64,000 nt of DNA, from assembly GCF_025751535.1 (NCBI RefSeq), contig NZ_JAOWLC010000009.1, forward strand, positions 119,363-183,362, given 5' to 3'. The translations under genes were made by a program, and so were the position numbers. Within the stretch, counting starts at the first letter, position 1; every line of letters begins with the position of its first letter. Source of the DNA: Lentibacter sp. XHP0401 (GTDB taxonomy: Bacteria > Pseudomonadota > Alphaproteobacteria > Rhodobacterales > Rhodobacteraceae). The notes beneath the pieces were generated by a model. The model did not search any database, was not told the origin of the DNA, and saw only the letters and a list, made by a program, of their open reading frames with translations. Below, one piece after another: positions 8,918-18,923 of the stretch.

Positions 8918-10084
8918 TTAGCCCGCCGCAGGCATCCGCTGCTCGACAATTTCCGCCCAATAGCTGCAACCGGCAGGGATGGCCTCGTCGTTGAAGTCAT
9001 ACTTCGTGTTATGCACCATGGCCGTGTCGCCATTGCCCATCAGGATGTAAGCACCGGGGCGCTCTTCCAGCATAAAGGCAAAGTCCTCACCGCCCATCAC
9101 CAAAGGCGCTTCGTCGCAAGACCCCGAGACGCTTGTCGCCACTTCGCGCAAGAAATCGGTCTGCGCTGCGTGGTTGTCCATAACAGGATAACCGCGGCGA
9201 TACTCCACATCGACACTGCCTCCAAACGTGGTCGCAACCCCTTGGCAAATCTCGACAATACGCTTTTCCGCCAAATCGCGCATCTCAGTGCTCATCGTGC
9301 GCACCGTGCCTTTGATGGTCACGCCACCAGGGATCACGTTAAACGCTTTGGAACTTGTCTCAAACGACGTGACAGAAACCACAATGTTGTCCACAGGGTT
9401 CGCATTGCGGCTCACCACCGTCTGAAGCGAAAGCACTGCCTGCGCCGCCATGACGGTCGTGTCCACCGTCTCATGCGGCTTGGCCCCGTGCCCGCCAGTT
9501 CCCGTAAACTCAACCGTAAACACATCCGTCGCGGCAAAAAACGGCCCCGAGCGGATCGAGAATGCGCCCACAGGTTTACCAGGCCAGTTGTGCATTCCGT
9601 AGACTTCCTGAATCCCGAATTTTTCCATCATACCGTCGTCACACATCTCCTTACCGCCGCCGCCGCCTTCTTCGGCGGGCTGGAAGATCACAACAGCCGT
9701 GCCGTCAAAGTTGCGCGTCTCGGCCAGATACTTTGCCGCACCGAGGAGCATTGCCGTGTGTCCGTCATGTCCGCAAGCGTGCATCGCACCGGGTATCTTG
9801 GAGGCATAAGGCAGCCCCGTTTCCTCGGGCATCGGCAGCGCATCCATATCCGCGCGCATCCCGATCACTTTGCCGGATGTATCCGTCTTGCCCTTGATCA
9901 CCCCGACAACACCTGTGCGGCCAATTCCTGTGACAATCTCGTCGCATCCGAACTCCTTGAGTTTCTCGGCCACAATCGCGCTGGTGCGATGGGTTTCAAA
10001 CAGAATTTCGGGGTGCTCGTGCAAATCGCGCCGCCACGCGGTGATCTCGTCGTGAAGTTCGGCAAATCGGTTCTTTACAGCCAT
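8918..10084 (-). CDS. M20D amidohydrolase (hippurate/N-acyl-amino-acid hydrolase type), copy 1
   Basis: 388 residues. Zinc-dependent M20D hydrolase that cleaves N-acyl or N-aroyl amino acids. The metal motif ACGHDGH has C104, H106 and H109; E138-E139 are the catalytic and metal Glu in QPAEEG, and H165 is in YGMHNWPG. The TGGHGA motif of the dimerisation domain is also present. It follows a close paralogue by 15 bases with the same residue numbering, an obvious tandem duplication. It is the last gene of the minus-strand run ArgE-DAO-M20-M20, which adjoins a peptide-type ABC importer, so its substrate is probably an imported acylated amino acid or dipeptide (inference). Confidence 0.9.
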   Translation of the reverse strand: MAVKNRFAELHDEITAWRRDLHEHPEILFETHRTSAIVAEKLKEFGCDEIVTGIGRTGVVGVIKGKTDTSGKVIGMRADMDALPMPEETGLPYASKIPGAMHACGHDGHTAMLLGAAKYLAETRNFDGTAVVIFQPAEEGGGGGKEMCDDGMMEKFGIQEVYGMHNWPGKPVGAFSIRSGPFFAATDVFTVEFTGTGGHGAKPHETVDTTVMAAQAVLSLQTVVSRNANPVDNIVVSVTSFETSSKAFNVIPGGVTIKGTVRTMSTEMRDLAEKRIVEICQGVATTFGGSVDVEYRRGYPVMDNHAAQTDFLREVATSVSGSCDEAPLVMGGEDFAFMLEERPGAYILMGNGDTAMVHNTKYDFNDEAIPAGCSYWAEIVEQRMPAAG

Positions 10085-10099
10085 GGTCTTTCTCCCTTT

Positions 10100-11272
10100 T
10101 CAGTCTGCAATAGGCATGCGGCTCTCGGCCAGTTCGGCAAAGAAGCTACATCCCACAGGCAGGATATCGTCGTTAAAGTTGTAATGCGGATTGTGCAGAT
10201 CGGCGCTGTCACCATTGCCGATAAACACATAAGCCCCTGGCCGCGCTTCCAGCATTTGCGAGAAGTCCTCGGCAGGCATCACGGGGTCAATATCCACCGT
10301 CTCGCGCCCCGTCACCGCCTTGGCCGCTGCGGTCGCATAGCGCGCAGCCTGCACATCGTTCACAGTCGGCGGCACGCCGTCGCCCAAGAATTCAAGGCTG
10401 GCACGCGCGCCATATGCCTCGGCGGTATGCTTGATAATCGCATCCATCCGCTCGCCTATCACCACGCGTACATCCTTGTTAAAGTAGCGCAATGTGCCTT
10501 TGATCGTCACCGTGTCGGGGATCACATTGAAAATATCCGTGTCGCTGCGCAGCCCGCACAGCGATATCACCGCCGATTTCAGCGGGTTCACAGCCCGCGC
10601 CACAACCGATTGCATCGCCACAACGATGTGGCTGGCCACAAGGCTTGTATCCACTGTCAGGTGTGGCATCGCCCCGTGCCCGCCCGTGCCTTTAACAGTA
10701 ATTGTAAACGCCTGCGCCGCCGACATTTGCGGCCCCTCGAGCACGGCAAACTGCCCCGCTTCAATGCCCGGCCAGTTGTGCATTCCGTATATTTCGTCAA
10801 TCGAGAAACGCTCCATCAGGCCGTCATCAAGCATCGCCTTCGCACCGCCACCTCCCTCTTCCGCAGGCTGGAAGCACAGCACCACCGTGCCGTCAAAGTT
10901 GCGCGTCTCCGCCAGGTACCGCGCAGCACCCAAAAGCATACTGGTGTGCCCGTCATGCCCGCAAGCGTGCATTTTCCCGGGGTTTTCAGAGGCATAGGGC
11001 AGCCCCGTCGCCTCCTCGATCGGCAGCGCATCCATATCCGCCCGAAAGCCGATGGTGCGCCCGCTGCCGTTTTTGCGCCCGCGGATCACCGCCACAACTC
11101 CAGTCTTGCCGAAGCCTTCGACAATCTCGTCACAGCCAAACGCCTTGAGCCTATCGGCAACAAGCCCCGCGGTGCGCGTCTCTTCAAAGCGCAGCTCGGG
11201 ATGGGTGTGAAAATCACGTCGCCAAGCGGTTATTTCATCGCTCAATTCGGCAAATCTGTTCTTAACGGGCAT
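10100..11272 (-). CDS. M20D amidohydrolase (hippurate/N-acyl-amino-acid hydrolase type), copy 2
   Basis: 390 residues from MPVKNRFAEL. This start is chosen because AGGAGAGG lies a few bases upstream and because it aligns with the MAVKNRFAEL start of copy 1; a longer frame would run back into the DAO gene. C104, H106, H109, E138, E139 and H165 occupy the same positions as in copy 1. The sequences diverge elsewhere (for example FHTHPELRFEETRT against LHEHPEILFETHRT), suggesting an old duplication with different substrate preference. It lies 25 bases after the DAO gene, probably in the same transcript. Confidence 0.9.
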   Translation of the reverse strand: MPVKNRFAELSDEITAWRRDFHTHPELRFEETRTAGLVADRLKAFGCDEIVEGFGKTGVVAVIRGRKNGSGRTIGFRADMDALPIEEATGLPYASENPGKMHACGHDGHTSMLLGAARYLAETRNFDGTVVLCFQPAEEGGGGAKAMLDDGLMERFSIDEIYGMHNWPGIEAGQFAVLEGPQMSAAQAFTITVKGTGGHGAMPHLTVDTSLVASHIVVAMQSVVARAVNPLKSAVISLCGLRSDTDIFNVIPDTVTIKGTLRYFNKDVRVVIGERMDAIIKHTAEAYGARASLEFLGDGVPPTVNDVQAARYATAAAKAVTGRETVDIDPVMPAEDFSQMLEARPGAYVFIGNGDSADLHNPHYNFNDDILPVGCSFFAELAESRMPIAD

Positions 11273-11297
11273 AGCGCCTCTCCTAAAACCGGCGAGA

Positions 11298-12647
11298 TCA
11301 AACGTCAGGCCCGAGTTCAAGTCTGGCATAGCTGTCAAAACGCGCAAGGCGAAAACGCGACAAATCATGCCCCGGGGTATGCCCTGTCATCATATCCGCC
11401 ATGATCCGCCCAAAAGCCGGCCCGATGCCAAAACCGTGTCCGCACATTCCCGTGCAAATGCTGAGTCCCTCAATGGACGCATGGTCCACAACCGGCACAA
11501 CATCGGGCATCGTATCAATCATCCCGGCCCAGCGCCGCGCCACCTTGGGCCGCCCCACCTTGGGGAAGCGCGCGGCAAATTTGTCAAGCATCCTGTCAAG
11601 CGCCGCATCGCTCGGTCGGGGGTCCAGAACCCGCATCCGCTCAAACGGCGTCTCTTCATCCAGAGCCCATCGCCGCTTGGTCCGCAGGCCGTCGGGCCAG
11701 TCTTTCGCCGCAGGCAGGCGGTAGCTCATGCCAAAGTCCCCGCCCCAAATAAGCTGGCGGTAATGCGGCAGATTGCGCACGGCATCAGGACCAACCCACA
11801 AATGGTTCACGCCCAATGAAGCCATCGTATAGCCCCCGTCCTTACGGCGGCGAAACGACATGGCATCTTCTCCCGCCGCCCCGTCAAAAAACAAAGGCAT
11901 CGGCGCGGTCGCCAGCACATTGGAGCGCACGGAAAGCTGCGGAATACTCACCCCCTCACGGCGCAAGAACAGCGAAGACCAGGCGCCGGCCGCCACAAGC
12001 ACCAGCTTGGTTTTCACGGCTCCGGCCTCTGTTACAACGCCGCTCACCGCGCCGCCCGCACGCTCAAGCCCGCGCACCGCACAGCCTTCACGAATCACAG
12101 CCCCCGCCGCAACGGCCGCCCGCGCAATCGCAGGCACCGCCTCGAACGGTTCGGCCACCATGTCGCTCGCCGTATGCATCGCGCCGCCCCAGGGGTTCAC
12201 CGCGTCGGGCAACATCGCCGCAACCTGCGCGTGCCCCAGCATCACCGTGCCCGACGCCTCACCAAAGTCGCGCGCCCATGCCTCATATTTCTCTAGCTGC
12301 GCCTCATCTTTTGGCAGAAAAGTAACACCCGCGCGCCTCAACCCGAAGTCATCACGGCAAACTGCAGCCAGTTCTTCCCAACGTTCCTGCGCCTCAATCA
12401 CAATCGGCAGTTCGGCATAGTCCCGCCCTGTTTTGCGAATCCAGCCCCAGTTGCGCGCGCTCTGCTCGGCCGCCACGCGCCCCTTCTCGAGCACAAGTGG
12501 CTTCAGCCCCTGCTTGGCAAGGTAGTAAGCCGTGCAAATCCCGATAATCCCGCCGCCGATGATCACCGCATCCGCCTCGGCAGGCAATGCGCTTTCATGT
12601 TCCGGCGCGTGGCTCATCCCCAGTGGAACCCCGTGCAGAATGTTCAT
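11298..12647 (-). CDS. FAD-dependent oxidoreductase, DAO family (D-amino-acid/sarcosine oxidase fold)
   Basis: 449 residues. An N-terminal Rossmann motif (VIIGGGIIGICTAYYLAKQG, about 29-48) binds FAD. The C-terminal CTGMCGHGFGIGPAFG block is the second FAD contact of the DAO fold. The family oxidises the C-N bond of amino acids and N-methyl amino acids. The start at 12647 is supported by a TGATG junction with the ArgE-like gene upstream, showing translational coupling; an internal ATG (MSHAPEHE) is a weaker alternative. In this operon it could oxidise the free D- or N-substituted amino acid released by the neighbouring M20 enzymes (inference). Confidence 0.88.
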   Translation of the reverse strand: MNILHGVPLGMSHAPEHESALPAEADAVIIGGGIIGICTAYYLAKQGLKPLVLEKGRVAAEQSARNWGWIRKTGRDYAELPIVIEAQERWEELAAVCRDDFGLRRAGVTFLPKDEAQLEKYEAWARDFGEASGTVMLGHAQVAAMLPDAVNPWGGAMHTASDMVAEPFEAVPAIARAAVAAGAVIREGCAVRGLERAGGAVSGVVTEAGAVKTKLVLVAAGAWSSLFLRREGVSIPQLSVRSNVLATAPMPLFFDGAAGEDAMSFRRRKDGGYTMASLGVNHLWVGPDAVRNLPHYRQLIWGGDFGMSYRLPAAKDWPDGLRTKRRWALDEETPFERMRVLDPRPSDAALDRMLDKFAARFPKVGRPKVARRWAGMIDTMPDVVPVVDHASIEGLSICTGMCGHGFGIGPAFGRIMADMMTGHTPGHDLSRFRLARFDSYARLELGPDV

Positions 12648-13810
12648 CAGCCCGCAAGCTCCTCCACCAGCTTCTCCATAAAGCGGTGCCCGGCTTCGAA
12701 CTCGGCTTTGGTGATATATTCGTCAGGCTGATGCGCCTGCTCGATGCTTCCCGGCCCGCACACAACAGCCGAATAGCCCGCATCCTGAAACTGGCCCGCC
12801 TCGGTGCCATAGCTCACAACATGGCTCGCATTGTCACCCGTGATGCCGCGCACAAAAGCCTCCGCCGCACCGTCTTTCTCGGGCTTCAAACCCGGCACAT
12901 CAAACCGTGGGTCCAGATCAATCCGCGCATCGGGATGAATGGCTTTCATATCCGCCTCAACCTCGCGCACACGCTTGGTGTAACGGTCCATCCAGTCCTG
13001 CTTGTCCTCGCTCGGAACCACACGGAACCCCATGACAAACCTGCAATCCTTGGCCGTAATGTTGTTGGCCGTGCCGCCTTCGATCGTGCCGACATGCGCA
13101 TTGGTCCAGGGCGGATCAAACATCGCCGCAAGGCTGTCAGGTGTCGCCGCCATACGCTCGGCATTCACCTCGTTGGCCCACTCAAGAAGCTTCGCCGCCT
13201 CCATTACCGCGCTCACGCCACGGTGCATGATCGAGCTGTGCACCTCAAATCCCACAACATGTGTCTCGGCCCCCACACCGCCCTTATGGCCGTTCACACA
13301 TTTCATCAGACTCGGCTCGCCGATGATCGCCAGTTCGGCCTTGGGCAGAACACCCTGCATCGCTTCAATCATGGCAGGCGCGCCCGTGCAGCCGACCTCT
13401 TCGTCATAACTCAATGCAATCTGCAGTGGCCGCACCACACCGCGCCGCTTGGCCTCGACCAAAGCCCAGATCGCCAGCGCGTCAAACCCCTTCATATCGC
13501 AGGTTCCGCGCCCGTAATATTTCCCGTCCCTCTCGGTCACGGTAAATGGATCCGAGGTCCAGGGCTGTCCGTCCACCGGCACAACATCGGTATGTCCCGA
13601 AAGCACCACACCGCCCTCAACATCAGGCCCGACGTGGGCAAAAAGCGCGCAATGCGTGCGCGCCTCGTCGCGCCAGTGGCGGTGGCTCTCGATGCCATGC
13701 TCCGCCAGATAGCCCTCCACCCAATCCACCAGATCCGTGTTCGGATCACGGCTCACAGTCGGAAAGCCAACCAGCTTTTCCATCACTTCATATGGCGTCA
13801 AGACCGTCAT
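12647..13810 (-). CDS. argE: Acetylornithine deacetylase-like M20A peptidase
   Basis: 387 residues. Predicted zinc enzyme hydrolysing N-acetyl-ornithine or related N-acyl amino acids. H73 and D75 in SGHTDVVPVDG, D105 in RGTCDMKG, and E137-E138 in SYDEEVG are the expected metal and catalytic residues. The start at MTVLTPYEV is preferred over an ATG 39 bases upstream because TTGGAGAAACTC sits just before it. The stop overlaps the DAO start by one base. Placement beside a peptide importer and two M20D enzymes, rather than arginine genes, suggests a catabolic deacylase; the symbol reflects the family, not a proven arginine role. Confidence 0.82.
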   Translation of the reverse strand: MTVLTPYEVMEKLVGFPTVSRDPNTDLVDWVEGYLAEHGIESHRHWRDEARTHCALFAHVGPDVEGGVVLSGHTDVVPVDGQPWTSDPFTVTERDGKYYGRGTCDMKGFDALAIWALVEAKRRGVVRPLQIALSYDEEVGCTGAPAMIEAMQGVLPKAELAIIGEPSLMKCVNGHKGGVGAETHVVGFEVHSSIMHRGVSAVMEAAKLLEWANEVNAERMAATPDSLAAMFDPPWTNAHVGTIEGGTANNITAKDCRFVMGFRVVPSEDKQDWMDRYTKRVREVEADMKAIHPDARIDLDPRFDVPGLKPEKDGAAEAFVRGITGDNASHVVSYGTEAGQFQDAGYSAVVCGPGSIEQAHQPDEYITKAEFEAGHRFMEKLVEELAG

Positions 13811-13864
13811 GAGTTTCTCCAATTCCATCATTGCTTCAAGCTTCGCCAACCAGCGCGGCTCCCC

Positions 13865-13938
13865 CTTTCTTATTGCCTCAAATATCCCGGGGGGTCTGGG
13901 GGGCTGGCCCCCCAGCTGGTCGCCTGCGCCAGCAGGCG
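13865..13938 (-). terminator. Double hairpin terminator of the dual ATPase gene, with GGATATTT tail
   Basis: Two strong stems follow the ATPase stop: CGCCTGC/GCAGGCG (13921-13938) and CTGGGGGG/CCCCCCAG (13896-13915). Read on the minus strand the second is followed by ACCCCCCGGGATATTTGAGGCAATAAG. This G-run, C-run and GGATATTT arrangement recurs at two other gene ends in this window, so it looks like a lineage-specific terminator-associated repeat. Confidence 0.7.
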
Positions 13939-13950
13939 AAACCGCGCGTC

Positions 13951-15771
13951 TCAGTATCCGCTGTCTGTTGTCAGAACATAATGTCCCGTCCCGACGTCCC
14001 GATACTCGCTCGGCGCAGCCTCATATCCTTCAGGGTGGATCGGCGACGGGATCGGTTTGAAATTCAGCTCGCGCTCGTCCTTGCGGTTGCGCGGATCGGC
14101 AATCGGAACCGCCTTCATCAAAGCTTGCGTATAAGGGTGCTGCGGGTTTTCAAACACCGCCTCACGCGGCCCAAGCTCCACAATACGGCCCAGATACATC
14201 ACACCCACATCATGGCTCACCCGTTCCACAACGGCCATGTCATGGCTGATAAACAGATACGACAGTCCCAATTCTGCCTGCAATTCCATCATCAGGTTCA
14301 AAACTTGTGCTTGCACCGAAACATCCAAAGCACTCACCGCTTCATCCGCGACGATCAGCTTGGGGTTCAAAGCCAGCGCCCTCGCAATCGCCACGCGCTG
14401 GCGTTGCCCGCCCGAAAGCTCGTGCGGAAAGCGCCGCAGGAAAGAGCGTGGCAGCTCCACACGGTCAAACAGCGCCGCAATGCGTTCCCGTAATTCTTCC
14501 CCCTTAGCCACACCGTAATTCAGCATCGGCTCCGCCACCTGGCTCATCAGGTTCATCTGCGGATTGAGGCTGGCAAACGGGTCCTGAAAAATCATCTGCA
14601 TATCAAGCCTTGCCGCGCGCAAGTCGCGGTGGTTCAGCGCCATGATATCCTTGCCATCAAGGTTCACATGGCCCGACTGAGGCTCCACCAACCTGAGCAA
14701 AGAGCGCCCGGCGGTGGACTTGCCACAGCCGCTTTCCCCGACAAGGCTCAGCGTGCGGCCCTTGTTGATCGTAAATGAAATGTCCTCGACAGCATGCACA
14801 TTGGCGACAGTGCGGCGGAAAAAGCCTCCTTTGACAGGAAACCGCGTGGTTAGGTTTTTCACCTCAAGCAACACCTCTTCGCTGCCCACAATCGGGTCAA
14901 GGTTCTGGTCCTTGCGCCCGAGCAGCTTCATCGGCTCGGGATAGTGCTTGCCGCGCATCTCGCCAAGCTTGGGCACAGCTGCCAGAAGCGCTTTGGTATA
15001 GTTGTGCTGCGGGTTCTCGAAGATTTCCTCGACAGTGCCCTCCTCAACCTTGTTGCCACGAAACATAACAACAACACGGTCCGCCATCTGCGCCACAACA
15101 GCCATATCGTGGGTGATAAACATAACAGCCGTGCCGGTCTCGCGCTTGAGGCGGTCCATCAGTGCCAGAATCTCGGCCTGAATCGTCACATCCAAAGCCG
15201 TGGTCGGCTCGTCCGCAATCAACAGGCGTGGCTCACAAGCCAACGCCATCGCAATCACAACGCGCTGGCGCATCCCGCCCGAAAGCTCGTGCGGATATTG
15301 TTTCAGCCGCCGCTCGGGCTCGGGAATGCGCACCTGCTTGAGCAAATCAAGCGCGCGCGCCTCGGCCTGAGCCTTGCTCAAACCCTTGTGCATGCGCACG
15401 CCCTCGGTGAGTTGACGACCTACGGTAAAGACAGGGTTCAAGGCCGTCATCGGCTCCTGAAAGATCATCCCGATCTCGTTGCCGCGAATCGTGCGCATCA
15501 GGCTCTGGTCGGTCTTGGCGAGGTCGATTTCCTCACCGTCACCGCGCTTGAACAAGAGCTGCCCGCCCGAAATATCACCGCCGCCGTATTCTATCAGCCG
15601 CATCAGCGCGAGCGAGGAAACCGATTTCCCCGAGCCTGATTCTCCAACAATACAAACAGTTTCACCCGGCCTGATCTCGAAGGAAACATCCTCAACCCCG
15701 ACAACGGGGCCATCCTTCGTCTGGAACTCGACGCGCAGGTTTTCTATCGTGGCAAGTGGCTGGTCAAGCAT
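13951..15771 (-). CDS. Peptide ABC transporter dual ATPase (DppD-DppF fusion type)
   Basis: 606 residues with two complete oligopeptide-type ABC domains in one chain. The first Walker A is GESGSGKS (43-50) and the second GESGCGKST (about 346-354). Each half has an ELSGGMRQR or ELSGGQRQR signature, a DEPTTALD or DEAVSALD Walker B and the C-terminal oligo_HPY-like extension. It replaces separate DppD and DppF subunits and would power the permeases encoded divergently at 17.9-19.9 kb. The 271-base gap to the binding-protein gene must hold promoters for both directions. Confidence 0.93.
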   Translation of the reverse strand: MLDQPLATIENLRVEFQTKDGPVVGVEDVSFEIRPGETVCIVGESGSGKSVSSLALMRLIEYGGGDISGGQLLFKRGDGEEIDLAKTDQSLMRTIRGNEIGMIFQEPMTALNPVFTVGRQLTEGVRMHKGLSKAQAEARALDLLKQVRIPEPERRLKQYPHELSGGMRQRVVIAMALACEPRLLIADEPTTALDVTIQAEILALMDRLKRETGTAVMFITHDMAVVAQMADRVVVMFRGNKVEEGTVEEIFENPQHNYTKALLAAVPKLGEMRGKHYPEPMKLLGRKDQNLDPIVGSEEVLLEVKNLTTRFPVKGGFFRRTVANVHAVEDISFTINKGRTLSLVGESGCGKSTAGRSLLRLVEPQSGHVNLDGKDIMALNHRDLRAARLDMQMIFQDPFASLNPQMNLMSQVAEPMLNYGVAKGEELRERIAALFDRVELPRSFLRRFPHELSGGQRQRVAIARALALNPKLIVADEAVSALDVSVQAQVLNLMMELQAELGLSYLFISHDMAVVERVSHDVGVMYLGRIVELGPREAVFENPQHPYTQALMKAVPIADPRNRKDERELNFKPIPSPIHPEGYEAAPSEYRDVGTGHYVLTTDSGY

Positions 15772-16042
15772 ATCGCGTCATCCGTCCTTAAAATGCAGAT
15801 TGCACCACGCTACAGAGAGGAAGCCGCAAGTGTCAAACGCTCCCTCATCCGGATTGGCTTTATGTGACAGGACACCCAAAGGGCTTGCAATTTTCCGAAT
15901 CTCTGTTTCGTATGGTCTGTATCGCGGGGGGAAGTCGGTTCATCTGGCTTAAGTCTGGTTTCAGGCATCTCCGCACCAATGAAACCGCGAAAAGCGGATA
16001 AGCTATGGCGGGGCGCAAGCGCCGTCCAACATGGAGTAACAC
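15772..16042. promoter_or_regulatory. Divergent intergenic region of the peptide importer
   Basis: 271 bases between the ATPase gene (minus) and the binding-protein gene (plus). It must contain both promoters by position. I see no convincing -35/-10 pair or long dyad, and no ORF resembling a gene. Confidence 0.4.
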
Positions 16043-17749
16043 ATGAAAGTCAAAACCCTTCTGCTTGGCGCAGCGGCATCGTTTGCTATGGCCCCTGCGG
16101 CCATGGCCGAGCGAGGCTCCGATGGCCACGTAAACCTGATCTATTGGCAAGCGCCTTCGATCATGAACCCCTTCCTGTCAGGCGGCACAAAAGATGTCGA
16201 AGCCGCCTCACTTGTGCTCGAACCCCTCGCACGCTATGACGAAACAGGCGCGCTTGTGCCTTTCATCGCTGCCGAAGTGCCCACATTGGACAACGGTGGC
16301 GTGAGCGAAGATCTCACAACAATCACCTGGAAAATCCGTGACGGTATCCTTTGGTCAGACGGCACACCCGTCACAGCCAACGATGCCAAGTTCACAGCCG
16401 AATACTGCATGCACCCCGAAGGCGGCTGCGCACAGGCGGCATTCTTTGATGGTGTAAAAAGCGTCGAAGCCGTTGACGACATGACGCTTAAAATCACTTT
16501 CAACGAACCCAAGCCAAACCCATATGGCCCGCTGGTCGGCGTTCAGTCACCGGTCATTCAGGCGGCCCAGTTTGCCGACTGCCTTGGAGCGAAAGCCCCC
16601 GAGTGCACAGAAGCCAACTTCAACCCAATCGGCACTGGCCCCTTCGTTGTTGACGAATTTAAGCCAAACGATGTGATCTCGCTCTCGGCCAACCCGAACT
16701 ACCGCGAAGCCGACAAGCCCAAATTCGCCACCATGACTCTCAAAGGCGGCGGCGATGCAACTGCGTCTGCCCGGGCGGTCTATGAAACCGGCGAAATGGA
16801 CTACGCTTGGAACCTCCAACTCGCCCCCGACGTGATCCAGAAGTTCGAACAAGGCGGCAAAGGTGTCACTCTGGCTGACTTCGGCACACTTGTTGAACGC
16901 CTCGAGATGAACCTGACAGACCCGTCACCTGACGTTCCCGAAGGCGAGCGCTCAACTGTTGCACGTCCACACCCGATCCTGTCGGACATCCGCGTGCGTG
17001 AAGCGCTTTCGATCTCGATCGACCGCGACCTGCTGGTTGAAGTCGGCTATGGTCAGGCTGGTCGCCCGACATGCGATCTCGTTCCGGCACCTTTGCACTA
17101 TGCTTCAATGAACACCTTCTGCCTCACGCAGGATATGGACCGCGCCAAAGCACTTCTTGAAGAAGCCGGCTGGACAGACAGCGATGGCGACGGCGTGCGC
17201 GACAAAGACGGCAAAAAACTCTCGCTTCTCTACCAAACATCAACCAACGCGGTACGTCAGGACTTCCAGGCCCTGATCAAACAGTGGTGGGAAGAGATCG
17301 GTGTTGAAGTCGAGCTTCGCAACGTAGACGCCTCTGTCTTCTTCGGCGGTGACCCCGGTTCACCCGACACCTTCCAGCGTTTCTACGCAGACGTTGAAAT
17401 GTATGCCAACAACTACAACGGCACAGATCCGCAGCAATATCTTGCGGCCTACCGTTGCGGCAACGAGCCACGCCCGGCAAGTCAGTGGCAGGGTGAAAAC
17501 ATCAACCGCTTCTGTGAAGAAGAGTATGATGCCCTGATCGACGAACTTGGCCGCACAGGCGACTACGACAAGCGCGGCGAAATCGCCAAAAAGATGAACG
17601 ATATGCTGACAAAAGACAGCCACACAATCGTTGGTCTGGTCGCACGCGGCCGCGTTGAGGCCATCTCCACAACATTGGGTGGTCACAAGCTCAACGTATG
17701 GGACTCAGGCCTCTGGGATTCCGCCGAGTGGTATCGCATCAAAGAATAA
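16043..17749 (+). CDS. Peptide/dipeptide ABC transporter substrate-binding protein (SBP_bac_5)
   Basis: 568 residues. A Sec signal peptide ends in MAPAAMA (cleavage after about residue 22). The mature protein has the family-5 architecture: LIYWQAPSIMNPFLSGG at the N-terminus, TWKIRDGILWSDGTPVTANDAKF near 110-130 and NPIGTGPFVVDEFKPNDVI near 194-212. It delivers peptides or related ligands to the DppBC-type permeases encoded next. An ATG close to a GGAGT ribosome site gives a clear start. Substrate is unproven; the adjoining M20 genes point to acylated amino acids or dipeptides. Confidence 0.93.
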   Translation: MKVKTLLLGAAASFAMAPAAMAERGSDGHVNLIYWQAPSIMNPFLSGGTKDVEAASLVLEPLARYDETGALVPFIAAEVPTLDNGGVSEDLTTITWKIRDGILWSDGTPVTANDAKFTAEYCMHPEGGCAQAAFFDGVKSVEAVDDMTLKITFNEPKPNPYGPLVGVQSPVIQAAQFADCLGAKAPECTEANFNPIGTGPFVVDEFKPNDVISLSANPNYREADKPKFATMTLKGGGDATASARAVYETGEMDYAWNLQLAPDVIQKFEQGGKGVTLADFGTLVERLEMNLTDPSPDVPEGERSTVARPHPILSDIRVREALSISIDRDLLVEVGYGQAGRPTCDLVPAPLHYASMNTFCLTQDMDRAKALLEEAGWTDSDGDGVRDKDGKKLSLLYQTSTNAVRQDFQALIKQWWEEIGVEVELRNVDASVFFGGDPGSPDTFQRFYADVEMYANNYNGTDPQQYLAAYRCGNEPRPASQWQGENINRFCEEEYDALIDELGRTGDYDKRGEIAKKMNDMLTKDSHTIVGLVARGRVEAISTTLGGHKLNVWDSGLWDSAEWYRIKE

Positions 17750-17858
17750 GCCTTGTGCTTAACAGGCGCTCCGCAGTCTGCGGGGCGCCACCTCTTCCAG
17801 AGCTGTCCCTCGCGCCGCTCCTTTCATAAACAAGATCCATAACCCAAGGCACTCCTTC

Positions 17859-18923
17859 ATGCTGACATACACAATCCGTCGCTTGATCCTCTCCGTTCCG
17901 GTGCTTTTGTTTATTGCTCTTATTATCTTCATGCTCCTGCAACTCGCGCCCGGCGATCCTATGGCGCAGGTTCCGCTGACAGTTCCGCCCGAAGTAAAAG
18001 AAAAGATGCGCGAGGCGCTCGGCCTCGGCGCGCCCTGGTATGTCCAGTTCTGGAAATGGCTGGTGCAGATGCTCTGGATCGAGCCAAAGGTCTTCCTTGA
18101 CTGGCTCACCACTTCAAGCGCCTGGTTCAGCTGGCTGCCCGACACCAATGTCTATACCGCCTGTGGTGCGGGCGTCGAAGGCCCCTGCGATCTGCGCGTG
18201 ATCAGTTGGCAGACCCGCTCTCCCGTCATGGACATCGTTATCCAGCGTTTGCCCCAAACTCTCTGGGTTGTCGGCCTCGCCTATGTGGTGGCCTTCTTCA
18301 TCGCCATTCCCATCGGCATCTACTCCGCTTACAAGCAATATTCGGCCTTCGATCAGACAGGCACATTCATCACCATGATCGGCTTTTCGGTTCCGCCGTT
18401 TTTCACAGGCCCGCTGCTCATCGTAATCTTCTCGGTCTACCTCGGCTGGTTCCCCTCGATCTATGACACGACCCATACCATCAACAATTGGGACGACCTC
18501 GTGATCCAGATCAAACAGATGATCATGCCGGTGATGGTGCTCGCGCTCCAGATCACGGCGCAAATCAGCCGCTTTATGCGGGCCTCGATGCTCGACAACC
18601 TCAAGCAAGACTATGTCCGCACCGCCCGCGCCAAGGGCCTTCCCGAGCGGGTTGTTGTGCTCGTCCACGTTCTACGCAACTCATTGATCGCCGTCGTGAC
18701 CGTGATCGCCCTCGCCATTCCAGGCATCTTCGGTGGCTCGATTATCACAGAGCGGGTCTTCAAGGTGAACGGCATCGGTGACCTGTTGATCGGCTCTCTC
18801 TTTGCTTCCGACATGCCTATGGTCATGACCCTAACCTTCATCTTTGCATTCCTGATCGTCATGGCGAATATCATCGCCGATGTGCTCTACGGCGTGCTTG
18901 ACCCGAGAATCCGCTATGACTGA
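17859..18923 (+). CDS. Peptide ABC transporter permease, DppB type
   Basis: 354 residues. The N-terminal helix (TIRRLILSVPVLLFIALIIF) and about six membrane segments match DppB/OppB. The EAA-like loop is near 248-268 (DYVRTARAKGLPERVVVLVH), with the C-terminal GVLDPRIRYD typical of the family. Between the first two helices there is a large periplasmic insertion (about 60-120) containing the pair CGAGVEGPC, which could form a disulfide. The stop overlaps the DppC start by eight bases (ATGACTGA). Confidence 0.93.
   Translation: MLTYTIRRLILSVPVLLFIALIIFMLLQLAPGDPMAQVPLTVPPEVKEKMREALGLGAPWYVQFWKWLVQMLWIEPKVFLDWLTTSSAWFSWLPDTNVYTACGAGVEGPCDLRVISWQTRSPVMDIVIQRLPQTLWVVGLAYVVAFFIAIPIGIYSAYKQYSAFDQTGTFITMIGFSVPPFFTGPLLIVIFSVYLGWFPSIYDTTHTINNWDDLVIQIKQMIMPVMVLALQITAQISRFMRASMLDNLKQDYVRTARAKGLPERVVVLVHVLRNSLIAVVTVIALAIPGIFGGSIITERVFKVNGIGDLLIGSLFASDMPMVMTLTFIFAFLIVMANIIADVLYGVLDPRIRYD

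Noticed and set aside
9011..11404. 797-residue open frame on the plus strand
   Set aside because: It is antisense to two M20 genes with full catalytic motifs; the long frame reflects GC-rich codon bias and is rich in His, Arg and Pro with no recognisable domain.
13896..13938. Insertion-sequence terminal repeats
   Set aside because: The strong hairpins lack a transposase or target duplication and fit a terminator just past the ATPase stop.
12587..13981. 464-residue open frame on the plus strand
   Set aside because: Antisense to the ArgE-like gene, which has all expected metal residues.
15772..16042. Promoter calls in the divergent importer region
   Set aside because: Several TTGC-like and TAT-like hexamers occur, but none with 16-18 base spacing, so no promoter is claimed.
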